Shown here piece after piece: positions 8,352 through 17,035 of a stretch of 49,078 bases of DNA. A program made the translations under genes and the position numbers. The first letter of the stretch is position 1; each line of letters starts with the position of its first letter. Below the pieces are notes generated by a model. The model was not told where the DNA came from and searched no databases. It saw only the letters and a list, made by a program, of their open reading frames with translations. The stretch is from Pelagibacteraceae bacterium AG-337-I02 (GTDB taxonomy: Bacteria; Pseudomonadota; Alphaproteobacteria; HIMB59; GCA-002718135): the NCBI GenBank assembly GCA_003282155.1, contig QBZY01000011.1, positions 1 to 49,078 on the forward strand. Direction: 5' to 3'.

Positions 8352-9107
8352 ATGAATGAAGAAAAATTTGAAGAAATGTCTCTAATAGGGCATCTCACTG
8401 AGTTACGAAAAAGACTACTGTGGAGTTTTTTATATATTTTATTAATCTTCATTGTTTGTTTTTACTTTGCAGATGAATTATTTGCCTTTTTAGCTAGTCC
8501 TCTTGTAGAACTATTTGATAAAGATAAAGGTCAAGGTTTTATTTATACAGCTTTACAAGAAGCTTTTTTTACAGAATTAAAAATAGCTTTTTTCTTTGCT
8601 TTATTTTTTTCATTCCCATTAATTGCAATACAAATATGGAGATTTATTGCCCCAGGATTATATAAAAAAGAAAAGAGAGCTTTTTTACCCTATTTAGTTG
8701 CGACCCCAATTTTGTTTTTCGCAGGGGGATCAATGGTTTATTATATTATTGCACCATTGGCATGGTCTTTTTTCTTATCTTATCAAAACCTTGGCTCTAA
8801 TGGAGTTCCTATTCGATTAGAAGCTAAGATGGGAGAATATTTATCCCTCATGATGAGATTTATTTTTGCTTTTGGTCTAGCATTTCAGCTTCCTGTTGTT
8901 TTATCTTTAATGGCAAGAGTAGGGATGGTTACTTATGAATCACTTAAAAAATTTAGAAAATATGCAATTGTATTAGCATTTTTATCTGCAGCATTCTTAA
9001 CTCCACCTGATCCATTTAGTCAAATAAGTTTAGCTCTGCCAATTATATTTTTATACGAAGTTTCAATTTATATTGCAAAACTAATACAAAAAAATAAAGA
9101 TAAGTAA
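8352..9107 (+). CDS. tatC: Sec-independent translocase subunit TatC
   Basis: TatC, the six-helix membrane core that recognises twin-arginine signal peptides together with TatB. The conserved N-terminal motif H-L-T-E-L-R-K-R-L is at residues 14-22. The F-x-x-P-L-I-A-I-Q-I-W-R-F-I-A-P-G-L segment and L-T-P-P-D-P-F-S-Q near the last helix pair are also present. The 251-aa length is normal. The stop overlaps the serS start by one base (TAATG). Confidence 0.97.
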   Translation: MNEEKFEEMSLIGHLTELRKRLLWSFLYILLIFIVCFYFADELFAFLASPLVELFDKDKGQGFIYTALQEAFFTELKIAFFFALFFSFPLIAIQIWRFIAPGLYKKEKRAFLPYLVATPILFFAGGSMVYYIIAPLAWSFFLSYQNLGSNGVPIRLEAKMGEYLSLMMRFIFAFGLAFQLPVVLSLMARVGMVTYESLKKFRKYAIVLAFLSAAFLTPPDPFSQISLALPIIFLYEVSIYIAKLIQKNKDK

Positions 9108-10369
9108 TGCATAATATTAATTTTATCAGAGAAAATCCAACAGAGTTTGATAATTATATGAAACAAAGAGGTGAGCATCCAATATCAAATAAAATATTAG
9201 AACTAGATAAAGTTAAAAGAGAAACTCAGACTGTTCTTCAGAACCTTTTAGCTGAAAGAAACTCTATTTCTAAAAATATCGGGAAACTTAAAAGTGAAAA
9301 TAAAGATGCCTCATCAGAAATGAGTAAAGTTGATGAAATTAAAAATAAAATTAATAATTTAAAGGAACTTGAAACAATTAAAGATGAGGAACTAAAAACA
9401 ATCCTTTCAAGACTTCCAAATATAGCTGATAAGACTGTACCTTTAGGAAGTAATGAAGAAGATAATACAAAATATAGAGAATGGGGAGAAAAACCAGGAT
9501 TTGATTTTAATCCTAAAACTCATTTTGAATTAGGGGAAAATTTAGGTTTAATGAATTTTGAAACTGCGTCTAAATTATCAGGATCTAGATTTGTTTTATT
9601 AAAAAATCAACTTTCTAAGTTGGAAAGAGCAATAGCAAATTTTATGTTAGATAAACATACGAATGAAAATGGTTATATTGAATATAATTTACCTTTTTTG
9701 GTTAAAGATTCTGCACTTTTTGGAACAGGGCAATTACCTAAATTTGGTGAAGATTTATTTATTGCTGGGGAAGATCATTGGTTAATACCAACTGCTGAAG
9801 TTCCTTTAACAAACATGGTTAGAGAGGAAATACTTAACCAAAATCAATTACCCATGAGAGTAACTTCTTATACTCCATGTTTTAGATCAGAGGCTGGTGC
9901 TGCTGGCAAGGATACTCGAGGTATGTTAAGACAGCATCAATTTACTAAAGTTGAATTAGTTTCAATAGTAGAGCCGCAGCATTCACAAGAGGAATTAGAA
10001 AGAATGCTTGAAAGTGCTGAGAGTATTCTTCAAGATTTAAATATTCATTATAGGATTATGACTTTATGTACTGGTGATATGGGCTTTTCAGCATCTAAAA
10101 CATACGATATTGAAGTGTGGCTTCCCGGTGAAAATACTTATAGAGAAATTTCAAGCTGCTCTAATTGTAATGATTTTCAAGCTAGAAGAATGAATACAAG
10201 ATATAAATTTGAAAATAAAAATATATTTGTTCATACACTTAATGGCTCCGGGTTAGCAGTAGGAAGAACACTAATTGCTATTCTTGAAAATTATCAAATG
10301 AAAGATGGAAATATTAAAATTCCAGAAGTTTTGAAAAAATATTTCAATAATTCTGATACTCTTATCTAG
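9107..10369 (+). CDS. serS: Seryl-tRNA synthetase
   Basis: Class II seryl-tRNA synthetase. The N-terminal 110 residues form the long antiparallel coiled coil that contacts tRNA-Ser. The catalytic domain carries motif 2 (C-F-R-S-E-A-G-A-A-G-K-D-T-R-G, with R-Q-H-Q-F-x-K-V-E) and motif 3 (N-G-S-G-L-A-V-G-R-T-L). T-A-E-V-P-L precedes motif 2. At 420 aa it is full length. It is fused by one-base overlaps to tatC upstream and pcm downstream. surE, often found between serS and pcm in alphaproteobacteria, is missing here. Confidence 0.98.
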   Translation: MHNINFIRENPTEFDNYMKQRGEHPISNKILELDKVKRETQTVLQNLLAERNSISKNIGKLKSENKDASSEMSKVDEIKNKINNLKELETIKDEELKTILSRLPNIADKTVPLGSNEEDNTKYREWGEKPGFDFNPKTHFELGENLGLMNFETASKLSGSRFVLLKNQLSKLERAIANFMLDKHTNENGYIEYNLPFLVKDSALFGTGQLPKFGEDLFIAGEDHWLIPTAEVPLTNMVREEILNQNQLPMRVTSYTPCFRSEAGAAGKDTRGMLRQHQFTKVELVSIVEPQHSQEELERMLESAESILQDLNIHYRIMTLCTGDMGFSASKTYDIEVWLPGENTYREISSCSNCNDFQARRMNTRYKFENKNIFVHTLNGSGLAVGRTLIAILENYQMKDGNIKIPEVLKKYFNNSDTLI

Positions 10370-10995
10370 TGCTTGATGTAAGGAAAATAAGATTGATACT
10401 TGAGTTACGAGAGTCAGGTATTAGTAATGCTGAAGTTCTCTCTGCAATAGAAAAAATTCCAAGAGAAAAGTTTATTAGTGAAGCTTACAGAAATCAAGCT
10501 TATGAAAATATAGCTTTACCAATTGAAAATAATCAAACAATTAGTCAACCCTACGTTGTAGCAAGGATGACTGAATTACTTGATGTTAAAAGTAACCACA
10601 AGGTATTAGAAATAGGCACTGGTAGCGGATATCAGTGTGCAGTATTATCAATCTTAGCACGTCGTGTATACACGATTGAAAGAATTAAAAATTTACATGA
10701 AGGCTCTAATAATATTTTTGAGAAATTAAAATTAACTAATATTGTTTCAAAATACGATGATGGTAATAATGGTTGGATAGAACAAATACCTTTTGATAGA
10801 ATAATATTTACAGCAGCATCAAAAAAAATAAATAATGAAATCTTTTCTCATATTGAAAATGAAGGAATAATTGTTAGCCCTATTATTAAAAATAATAAGC
10901 AAATACTTGTAAAATACACAAAACAAAATGATAAAATATTTTCTGAAGAATATGACAATGTTTTATTTGTTCCAAATCTTCAAGGTGTAGTATAG
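10369..10995 (+). CDS. pcm: Protein-L-isoaspartate O-methyltransferase
   Basis: Pcm methylates isoaspartyl residues of damaged proteins using S-adenosylmethionine, starting their repair. The 208-aa protein has the substrate-side motif I-S-Q-P-Y-V-V-A-R-M-T-E and the SAM-binding motif I V-L-E-I-G-T-G-S-G-Y-Q at about residues 78-88. It starts at GTG 10369, overlapping the serS stop (TAGTG). Its 3' end overlaps the convergent MATE gene by 16 bases, leaving no room for a separate terminator. Confidence 0.93.
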   Translation: MLDVRKIRLILELRESGISNAEVLSAIEKIPREKFISEAYRNQAYENIALPIENNQTISQPYVVARMTELLDVKSNHKVLEIGTGSGYQCAVLSILARRVYTIERIKNLHEGSNNIFEKLKLTNIVSKYDDGNNGWIEQIPFDRIIFTAASKKINNEIFSHIENEGIIVSPIIKNNKQILVKYTKQNDKIFSEEYDNVLFVPNLQGVV

Positions 10996-12353
10996 CTACT
11001 TTGAATTTTTCGAATTTTATTAGAAGAATAAAAATAATATAAGATGCCGATTATCCAATGGATAAGAGTTAACCCAATGAACATATAGATATAGTTTTCT
11101 TCTATAAAATTATTTACAAATAATATTACAATTATAGGTATTAATACAAACCTAAGTATAGCCATATACATAACTATTATTGCTTTTTTTAATCCTTGGA
11201 ATGATGCATTGGAAATAAAGAAGAATGGAAAAGCTGGAAAACCAAGTGCGTAAATTTTTAGATATATTGATCCATAGTAAATTACTTCTTTATCATCAGT
11301 AAATAACCTCATGGAATCTTCTGCAGTTATAAATAAAATTAATCCCGCAATAGTTAAAATTATTACTCCTGTGATCATGGCTTTATTATAAGTCTCTAGA
11401 ACTCTTTCATAGTTTTTAGCACCAAAATTTTGACCCACAATGGCGGTTACTGCTGTACTTAATCCTAACAAGGGTAAGAAAAGTAGTTGTTCATATCTTC
11501 CAGCCGACGAAAAACCTGCAATTGCATCATTTCCAAAATTACTTACAAAAAATAATAAAATATATGAACCAAGAGCAATCATCATTAATCCTAATGCCGC
11601 TGGAATAGCCTGAAATGAAATTTCCTTAATTAAACTCAATTTAGGAATTATAAAATTATTCTTAAAGTTTTCAAAAATTTCTGTTTTATATATTTTATAT
11701 AACAAATATAGCAGACCAATTATTTGAGAAAGTATGGTAGCTATTGCTATACCAGTTATACCCATTGGAGCAAATAATTCAAAATTAATTATTTTCCCTG
11801 TAATTAATATTGGATTTAAAATTATATTAAGAAAAAAACTAAAAATTAAAACATTTCTATAACTTTTAGTATCTCCTTGTGCTGATAAACAAGAATTACA
11901 AACCATTAGTAAAAGAATTATGACTGATCCTAAATAAATTACGTTCATATATAATGAAGAAAGTTTAAGGGTTTTTGGATCATCATTTATAGACTCTAAA
12001 ATTATATTTCCAAAATAAAGTCCAAAAATAGTTATAACTAAGCCTACTAAAATTGTTACAACAAAAGATTGTGTAAATGCATGACTTGCCTTTTTTATAT
12101 TTTTTTCTCCTAAAGAATTAGCAACATTACTTGTTGTTGCTATACTTAGCCCTATTCCAAGAGCTATAATTATAAAATATACAGGAAATGTTTGACCAAT
12201 AGCTGCTAAAGCTATTTCAGAAATCATTCTACCTGCAAAAATAGTATCGACTAAAGAATAAAGATTATTAAATATAGTTCCAATTGAGGCTGGCAATGCA
12301 ATTTTTATAAATAGTTTATATATATCTTCATCAAGTAAATTAATTTTTCTCAT
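10980..12353 (-). CDS. MATE-family multidrug/cation antiporter
   Basis: A 457-aa integral membrane protein with about 12 hydrophobic helices arranged as two related halves, the layout of the MATE (NorM/DinF-like) exporters. These expel organic cations or other small molecules in exchange for H+ or Na+. Typical motifs include the N-terminal P-A-S-I-G-T-I-F-N-N-L-Y-S-L-V-D-T-I-F with an A-G family start to helix 2, and in the second half the repeated A-I-V-G-Q-N-F-G-A. It is 2 bases downstream of rlmJ, so the two may be co-transcribed. The substrate cannot be inferred. Confidence 0.9.
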   Translation of the reverse strand: MRKINLLDEDIYKLFIKIALPASIGTIFNNLYSLVDTIFAGRMISEIALAAIGQTFPVYFIIIALGIGLSIATTSNVANSLGEKNIKKASHAFTQSFVVTILVGLVITIFGLYFGNIILESINDDPKTLKLSSLYMNVIYLGSVIILLLMVCNSCLSAQGDTKSYRNVLIFSFFLNIILNPILITGKIINFELFAPMGITGIAIATILSQIIGLLYLLYKIYKTEIFENFKNNFIIPKLSLIKEISFQAIPAALGLMMIALGSYILLFFVSNFGNDAIAGFSSAGRYEQLLFLPLLGLSTAVTAIVGQNFGAKNYERVLETYNKAMITGVIILTIAGLILFITAEDSMRLFTDDKEVIYYGSIYLKIYALGFPAFPFFFISNASFQGLKKAIIVMYMAILRFVLIPIIVILFVNNFIEENYIYMFIGLTLIHWIIGILYYFYSSNKIRKIQSSYTTP

Positions 12354-12355
12354 AT

Positions 12356-13186
12356 TTATAAATATCTTAATTTAAACCTAGTAATATTTTCTTCCTGTTT
12401 TAGAATATTTTGAATTTCGTGGATTACCTCTTTGAGGTTTTTCATTATAGATCTATTCGTAAAATTTATTAATAATAAGCCACTTCCTTGCATTCCAACA
12501 TTGTCCCCATACTTCATTATAGGAACTTCAACATTGATAATATTATTTATACCTTTTTTTCTAATATTTTGAATAAAAATATCATTTTCTAAAATATTTA
12601 AAACTGGATACCATATTATGATTTTAGATTTTGAAAATAAATTATCCATATTATTTAGTATCTGCTCTACTTTTTCAAAATCATCTTTTATTTCATATGA
12701 CGGATCTATAAATAGAAAAAAATTTTTTTCTTTTTTTACTTTATTTAAAATAAAATTAAATCCATCAATATTTAAAATTTTTATATTGGTATATTTGTTT
12801 AAGTTTTTTTTTAATAAATTATATTCATTGTTGTGTAATTCACAAAAAAATAATTTATCTTTTTTATTAGATATGTATGAAATAAATATTGGAGATCCAG
12901 GATAATAATTATTTTTTTTAGTAATTTTAGTAATAGTTGAAAGATAACTTTTAATTAGAATATTATTACCCGTGTAATTTTGTATTTTTTTAATTCCATC
13001 TTTATACTCTTTATTTTTATCCATATATTTTGATATATATTTATAAACTCCATTACCAGAATGAGTATCAATATAACTTATTGAATTATTTACTTTTTTT
13101 TCAAGATTATATAAGTAAAGCATTATAATATGCTTCATTACATCTGCGTGATTTCCTGCGTGATATCCGTGTTTATAGCTAAGCAT
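12356..13186 (-). CDS. rlmJ: 23S rRNA (adenine-2030-N6)-methyltransferase
   Basis: RlmJ, the SAM-dependent methyltransferase that modifies A2030 of 23S rRNA. The N-terminal signature M-L-S-Y-K-H-G-Y-H-A-G-N-H-A-D-V-M-K-H is diagnostic. The motifs D-T-H-S-G-N-G-V-Y and Y-P-G-S-P match SAM and substrate regions. The catalytic D-P-P-Y-E motif reads D-P-S-Y-E here, a Pro-to-Ser change. The 276-aa length is normal. The gene is divergent from cspA across 126 bases. Confidence 0.92.
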   Translation of the reverse strand: MLSYKHGYHAGNHADVMKHIIMLYLYNLEKKVNNSISYIDTHSGNGVYKYISKYMDKNKEYKDGIKKIQNYTGNNILIKSYLSTITKITKKNNYYPGSPIFISYISNKKDKLFFCELHNNEYNLLKKNLNKYTNIKILNIDGFNFILNKVKKEKNFFLFIDPSYEIKDDFEKVEQILNNMDNLFSKSKIIIWYPVLNILENDIFIQNIRKKGINNIINVEVPIMKYGDNVGMQGSGLLLINFTNRSIMKNLKEVIHEIQNILKQEENITRFKLRYL

Positions 13187-13312
13187 AAAATTAAAAATAA
13201 ATGTTGAAATTAATTTCTTATTAGTTATTTAATGTAAACAATTAATCAATATACGATATTTATATAAGTTAAATAATTTAATCCCCCAATAAAATATAAA
13301 GGAGAATATAAT

Positions 13313-13516
13313 ATGCCAAGTGGTAAAATTAAATGGTTTAATCCAACCAAAGGTTATGGATTTATAGAAAATGATGATGGAGGAAAAGACGTTTTTCTTC
13401 ATGTCTCAGCTTTAGAAGCTGCTGGTATTGATACTTTAGAAGAAGGTATGCCAGTTGAATTTGAAATCGGTGAAAATCGTGGAAAAGAAAACGCTGTAAA
13501 TATTAAGAAGAAATAA
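13313..13516 (+). CDS. cspA: Cold-shock domain protein
   Basis: A 67-aa single cold-shock-domain protein, an RNA/DNA chaperone. RNP1 (K-G-Y-G-F-I-E) and RNP2 (V-F-L-H-V-S) are intact, as is the N-terminal G-K-I-K-W-F-N. It has one of the best Shine-Dalgarno sequences in the window (AAAGGAG at 13298-13304, 8 bases before the ATG), fitting high expression. The 126-base upstream gap could hold a long leader. The next gene starts 7 bases after the stop. Confidence 0.96.
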   Translation: MPSGKIKWFNPTKGYGFIENDDGGKDVFLHVSALEAAGIDTLEEGMPVEFEIGENRGKENAVNIKKK

Positions 13517-13523
13517 TATTTAA

Positions 13524-13751
13524 TTGAATTCAAATAAACTTTTAGAATGGATTGGCGTATCAACAGCTATCCTTTATTCCCTACTAGTTGCATTTAACAT
13601 TGGATTAGAGTTTGTAGGTTTTTCATTACTATTGATTTCAGCATTATTAATTGGAATCTGGGCCTATAATCTAAAACACAATGGAATATTGTTTTTACAA
13701 TTTTTCTATGCTGGAGCAGGTATCATCGGAATGTACAGATGGTTTGGCTAA
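13524..13751 (+). CDS. Small three-helix membrane protein, unknown function
   Basis: A 75-aa hydrophobic protein with TTG start, predicted by eye to have three membrane segments (about residues 10-27, 29-47 and 55-72). The end, F-F-Y-A-G-A-G-I-I-G-M-Y-R-W-F, faintly resembles the helix ends of PnuC-like or SemiSWEET-like small transporters, but no family motif is certain. It lies 7 bases after cspA and overlaps the following EF-hand gene by 13 bases, so it is probably part of one transcript. Confidence 0.6.
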   Translation: MNSNKLLEWIGVSTAILYSLLVAFNIGLEFVGFSLLLISALLIGIWAYNLKHNGILFLQFFYAGAGIIGMYRWFG

Positions 13752-13987
13752 AAGTATTCTTTTTATTTTCTTTTTTATATTCTTCATTTACATTTTCTAA
13801 TGAACTAAATGAAGAAGAGGAAATGTACTTTAACTTTGTAGATTTAAATAATGATGGTAATATTTCATATGAAGAAATTGAACAATCATTAAATCTACTT
13901 TTTCAGATTATAGATCTAAATAAAGACAATAAAATTTCTATGAATGAAATTAATGAATTAAAAGATATAATTGAATCTTTAAGATGA
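13739..13987 (+). CDS. Secreted EF-hand calcium-binding protein
   Basis: An 82-aa protein with a signal peptide-like N-terminus (hydrophobic residues 3-18, ending around T-F-S-N) followed by two adjacent EF-hand loops. These are D-L-N-N-D-G-N-I-S-Y-E-E and D-L-N-K-D-N-K-I-S-M-N-E, both with Asp at positions 1, 3 (Asn), 5 and Glu at 12. It probably binds Ca2+ in the periplasm. It overlaps the upstream small membrane gene by 13 bases and the TerB/DnaJ gene by 4. Its partner is unknown. Confidence 0.8.
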   Translation: MVWLKVFFLFSFLYSSFTFSNELNEEEEMYFNFVDLNNDGNISYEEIEQSLNLLFQIIDLNKDNKISMNEINELKDIIESLR

Positions 13988-14727
13988 GTATATGGGGAAG
14001 AGTTATAGGGGGCGCAGCAGGATTTGCTTTAGGCGGACCTATAGGAGCCATCTTAGGTGTTATGGCTGGCGGTGCTTTTGATAGAAGATCTAAATCAAAA
14101 TCATCATTTAACTTCAATCGAATAAATAATAATCAAAAACAACAAATTTTTACATTAAGTTTTATTATTTTAGCTGCAAAATTAGCTAAATCAGATGGCA
14201 TTGTATCAGATGATGAAATCAGGGCATTTAAAGAAAAATTTAAAGTACCAAAATCTGAAATTCCAAAAGTTTCAAAAATATTCAATGAGGCAAAAAAAGA
14301 TACGTATGGCTATAAACAAATAGCAAATCAAGTAGGGGATTTATTTTCAGCTAATAAAATTTTATTGGAAGAATTATTAAATAATTTATTTTATATTGCT
14401 GCATCTGATGGCAAGGTATCTATTAGCGAGATAGATTTTTTAAGATCAATTTCTAAATCGTTTAAATTTAGTGAAAAAGATTTCCAAAGAATTTTCCAAT
14501 CAAATTTAAAAAATAGTGAATCTGACCCTTATAAAATTTTGGGTGTGAATAGATCGAGCACTGATAATGAGATAAGAAAAAAATGGATAAAATTAAATAA
14601 AGAACATCACCCAGATAATTTAATTGCCAAAGGTATGCCAAAAGAATTTATTAAACAATCTAATAAAGAGTTAGCAGCTATTAATATTGCTTACGATAAA
14701 ATTAAAGAAATTAGAGGAATTTCTTGA
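13984..14727 (+). CDS. djlA: DjlA-like membrane co-chaperone (TerB-like plus J domain)
   Basis: A 247-aa protein in three parts. There is a Gly-rich N-terminal hydrophobic hairpin (G-G-A-A-G-F-A-L-G-G-P-I-G-A-I-L-G) likely inserted in the membrane, a TerB-like helical domain (about residues 50-165, with acidic S-D-G-x-x-S-x-x-E repeats), and a C-terminal J domain starting D-P-Y-K-I-L-G-V. The essential H-P-D tripeptide is present (H-H-P-D-N), so it should stimulate DnaK. This order matches DjlA. It overlaps neighbours by 4 bases on both sides. Confidence 0.85.
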   Translation: MSIWGRVIGGAAGFALGGPIGAILGVMAGGAFDRRSKSKSSFNFNRINNNQKQQIFTLSFIILAAKLAKSDGIVSDDEIRAFKEKFKVPKSEIPKVSKIFNEAKKDTYGYKQIANQVGDLFSANKILLEELLNNLFYIAASDGKVSISEIDFLRSISKSFKFSEKDFQRIFQSNLKNSESDPYKILGVNRSSTDNEIRKKWIKLNKEHHPDNLIAKGMPKEFIKQSNKELAAINIAYDKIKEIRGIS

Positions 14728-15695
14728 TACCTAAAGATTTATCTGTCGATAATATTAATAAAATATATAAAAAAATTAGACCATTTATTAATAAAACTCC
14801 TTTTTTAAAGTGCCCTGATGATATTGATAATTATTTTTCTACTAATTTATATATTAAATGTGAATTTTTACAAAAATCTGGATCATTTAAGGCAAGAGGT
14901 GCGATTAATAATATAATTTCTCAAGATCAGAATAAATTTAATAAAGGAATTACAGCAGTTAGTGCAGGAAATCATGCAATTGCTGCTTCATTTGTGGCCA
15001 ATCAATTTAAATTGAAAAATAAAATTTTCTTATACGAAAGTGCAAATAAATACAGAGTTCAAACTTGTAAAAATTATGGTGCTAACATTATCTTTACAAA
15101 TCCAAAACAGGCTTTTCTTGATGCTGAAAATGCTAAAAATGAAGGTTACTATTTTATTCACCCTTTTGACGGTCCATTGACTTTACAAGGTAGTGCTACC
15201 TTGGGATTAGAAATTGTAGAATATTTAAAATCAATTAATACTAAAATTGACAATTTATTAATATCAGTTGGGGGCGGGGGGTTAATAAGTGGTGTTTCAT
15301 CGTATGTAAAACAATTTTATCCTAAGATTAAAATTGTTGGTGTTGAACCTGAAAATGCTAATGGTTTAAATCAAAGTTTTAGAGCTAACAAACCACTAAA
15401 TAATATTAATGTAAATAGTATTGCTGACAGCCTTTCAGCACCTTTACATATGAAATATTCTTTTGATGTAGCAAAAGAAGTAATTGATGAAATGGTAACT
15501 GTTTCTGATGATCATATGAAAGAATTTATGGTATTTTGTTATAAAAAATTTAAGTTATTTCTTGAACCTGCATGTGTTGCTGGACTTGCTGCCTTAAAAT
15601 ATAAAATTAATAATAAGCTTATTGGTAAAAATACAATGTTAATATTGTGTGGCTCAAATATTGATAAAAAAACTTGGTTAGATTTAACTAACTAA
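14724..15695 (+). CDS. Threonine/serine dehydratase (PLP fold type II)
   Basis: A 323-aa PLP enzyme of the threonine dehydratase / serine racemase group. The Schiff-base lysine is in K-S-G-S-F-K-A-R-G-A (Lys56), and the phosphate-binding loop S-V-G-G-G-G-L-I-S-G lies near residue 180. There is no C-terminal ACT domain, so it resembles catabolic (TdcB-like) rather than feedback-regulated (IlvA) enzymes. It starts at TTG 14724, overlapping the djlA stop by 4 bases, and ends overlapping convergent anmK by 4. Whether it acts on threonine, serine or as a racemase cannot be told. Confidence 0.83.
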   Translation: MIPKDLSVDNINKIYKKIRPFINKTPFLKCPDDIDNYFSTNLYIKCEFLQKSGSFKARGAINNIISQDQNKFNKGITAVSAGNHAIAASFVANQFKLKNKIFLYESANKYRVQTCKNYGANIIFTNPKQAFLDAENAKNEGYYFIHPFDGPLTLQGSATLGLEIVEYLKSINTKIDNLLISVGGGGLISGVSSYVKQFYPKIKIVGVEPENANGLNQSFRANKPLNNINVNSIADSLSAPLHMKYSFDVAKEVIDEMVTVSDDHMKEFMVFCYKKFKLFLEPACVAGLAALKYKINNKLIGKNTMLILCGSNIDKKTWLDLTN

Positions 15696-16798
15696 TCTGG
15701 AAAATATAAAATACCACCACTTAAATTTTTTTTCACACCTGTAGTATTTTTATTACTTATTTCTAAATTTTTAAATGATCTCATGCCAATATACGCAAAC
15801 ATTTGAGCTTCTACTAAATCACCATTTAATTTATATTTATCAATAATTTCAATTTTTTTATTCACTTTATTCATTAATATTTCTTTGAGTAATTTATTTT
15901 TTCTTCCTCCTCCAGTAAGTAAAATTCTTTCAATCTTAAATTTTTTATTTTTTAATAATTCTTTAAATCCAATATAAGTCATGTAGTTAGCAGTCATTAG
16001 CGCATCATATTTGTTCAATTTAATTAGCTTATTAAAATAATTTCTAAAATAATTTCTATCTAATGATTTTGGAAACTTTTTCTTAAAGAATTTATCTTTT
16101 TCGAATTTTTTGATTAATTTATTATCAATCTTACCTTTTCTTGCATAGTTTCCATCATTATCAAATTTTTTTTTAAAAAAATAATTGCAAAGATCATCAC
16201 TTAAGCAATTTGCAGGTCCTATATCCGATGATAATAATGTTCTTGAAACTACAGTTGAAAAATTTGCTATGCCTCCAAGATTTACTATAATAGCTTTTTT
16301 CTTAAATTTTTGTATTAAAAACTTATGATAATATGATCCAATTGGTGCTCCCTGTCCGCCATTTTTAATATCATTATCTCTGAAATTACTTATAGTTTTA
16401 ACTTTAAGATTTTTTGCAATTCTGTTTCCATTTCCTAATTGTATAGATATTTTATTTGATGGATCGTGGTAAACAGTCTGCCCACTAATTGATATTAAAT
16501 CGATATTTTTTTTATTAATTTTATTTTGTTTCATAAATAAAATTATTTTTTTTTCTAAAATATCTGTAACGAATTTATCTTTTTTTAAAAAATATTCTTT
16601 AATTTTATTATTAGTTTTTGGTTTATTTATTATTAGATTGTTTATTGTATTTTGATAATTTTTATCAAATTTATATGATTTTTCACATTTAATTTTTACA
16701 AAGTTAGTCCCATTTGTATTAATCAAACTGATATCGACGCCATCCATTGATGTGCCTGTCATAACTCCTAAGACATTAAGTTTTGAATTTTTACTCAT
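15692..16798 (-). CDS. anmK: Anhydro-N-acetylmuramic acid kinase
   Basis: AnmK phosphorylates and opens 1,6-anhydro-MurNAc released in peptidoglycan recycling. The N-terminal ATP-binding signature G-V-M-T-G-T-S-M-D-G-V-D is complete. N-L-G-G-I-A-N-F, D-I-G-P-A-N and the late L-T-G-G-G-R-K-N motif also match the ASKHA-fold family. At 368 aa it is full length and unusually Lys/Asn-rich. Recycling partner nagZ is absent from its usual place beside scpA. Confidence 0.93.
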   Translation of the reverse strand: MSKNSKLNVLGVMTGTSMDGVDISLINTNGTNFVKIKCEKSYKFDKNYQNTINNLIINKPKTNNKIKEYFLKKDKFVTDILEKKIILFMKQNKINKKNIDLISISGQTVYHDPSNKISIQLGNGNRIAKNLKVKTISNFRDNDIKNGGQGAPIGSYYHKFLIQKFKKKAIIVNLGGIANFSTVVSRTLLSSDIGPANCLSDDLCNYFFKKKFDNDGNYARKGKIDNKLIKKFEKDKFFKKKFPKSLDRNYFRNYFNKLIKLNKYDALMTANYMTYIGFKELLKNKKFKIERILLTGGGRKNKLLKEILMNKVNKKIEIIDKYKLNGDLVEAQMFAYIGMRSFKNLEISNKNTTGVKKNLSGGILYFPD

Positions 16799-16937
16799 TT
16801 TTTATCAAATTTAATTTTTGCACATTTTATTAACAAACATATCAACAAAAAAAAATTAATTACTTTTAAAAATACATTTTTTTATTGATTGATAAATAAC
16901 AAATAGATAAATTAATTTTAATTATTACACGCAAAGG

Positions 16938-17035
16938 TAATAATCAATTTAATAAAAGGAAACGATTATTAAATTGTATCGGGAGGAAATGCACGATACA
17001 CAAAAGGGACCTAGCTTGCTGGGTCCTTTTTTTTT
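16938..17035 (+). ncRNA. Candidate structured small RNA with two GGA-loop hairpins and terminator
   Basis: Three consecutive stem-loops are visible on the plus strand. Hairpin 1 pairs CAATTTAATA (16945-16954) with TATTAAATTG (16967-16976). Hairpin 2 pairs TGTATCG (16975-16981) with CGATACA (16994-17000). Hairpin 3 is an intrinsic terminator. Both upstream loops are exactly 12 bases and share AGGAAA(C/T)G at the same position. An alternative pairing TAATAATC/GATTATTA (16938-16945 with 16964-16971) competes with hairpin 1. Either a free sRNA or an attenuator/riboswitch for the deaminase 45 bases downstream would fit. No known riboswitch consensus was recognised. Confidence 0.6.
17002..17035 (+). 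terminator. Strong intrinsic terminator
   Basis: AAAAGGGACCTAG (17002-17014) pairs with the strand beginning CTGGGTCC at 17019 across a CTTG loop. This gives a 13-pair stem with two G-U pairs, followed by nine T residues (17027-17035). It is the clearest rho-independent terminator in the window. It lies upstream of any plus-strand gene, so it must end a noncoding transcript. Confidence 0.88.

Noticed and set aside
12618..12905. Plus-strand open frame of 95 codons
   Set aside because: It lies wholly inside rlmJ on the other strand, is low-complexity (Phe/Leu/Ser) and has no ribosome-binding site; the rlmJ motifs are unmistakable.
16938..17035. Bacterial SRP (4.5S) RNA or a known riboswitch
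   Set aside because: The GGAA-type loop suggested SRP RNA, but there is no single long hairpin with the conserved asymmetric loop, and no glycine, SAM, TPP or preQ1 core was found.
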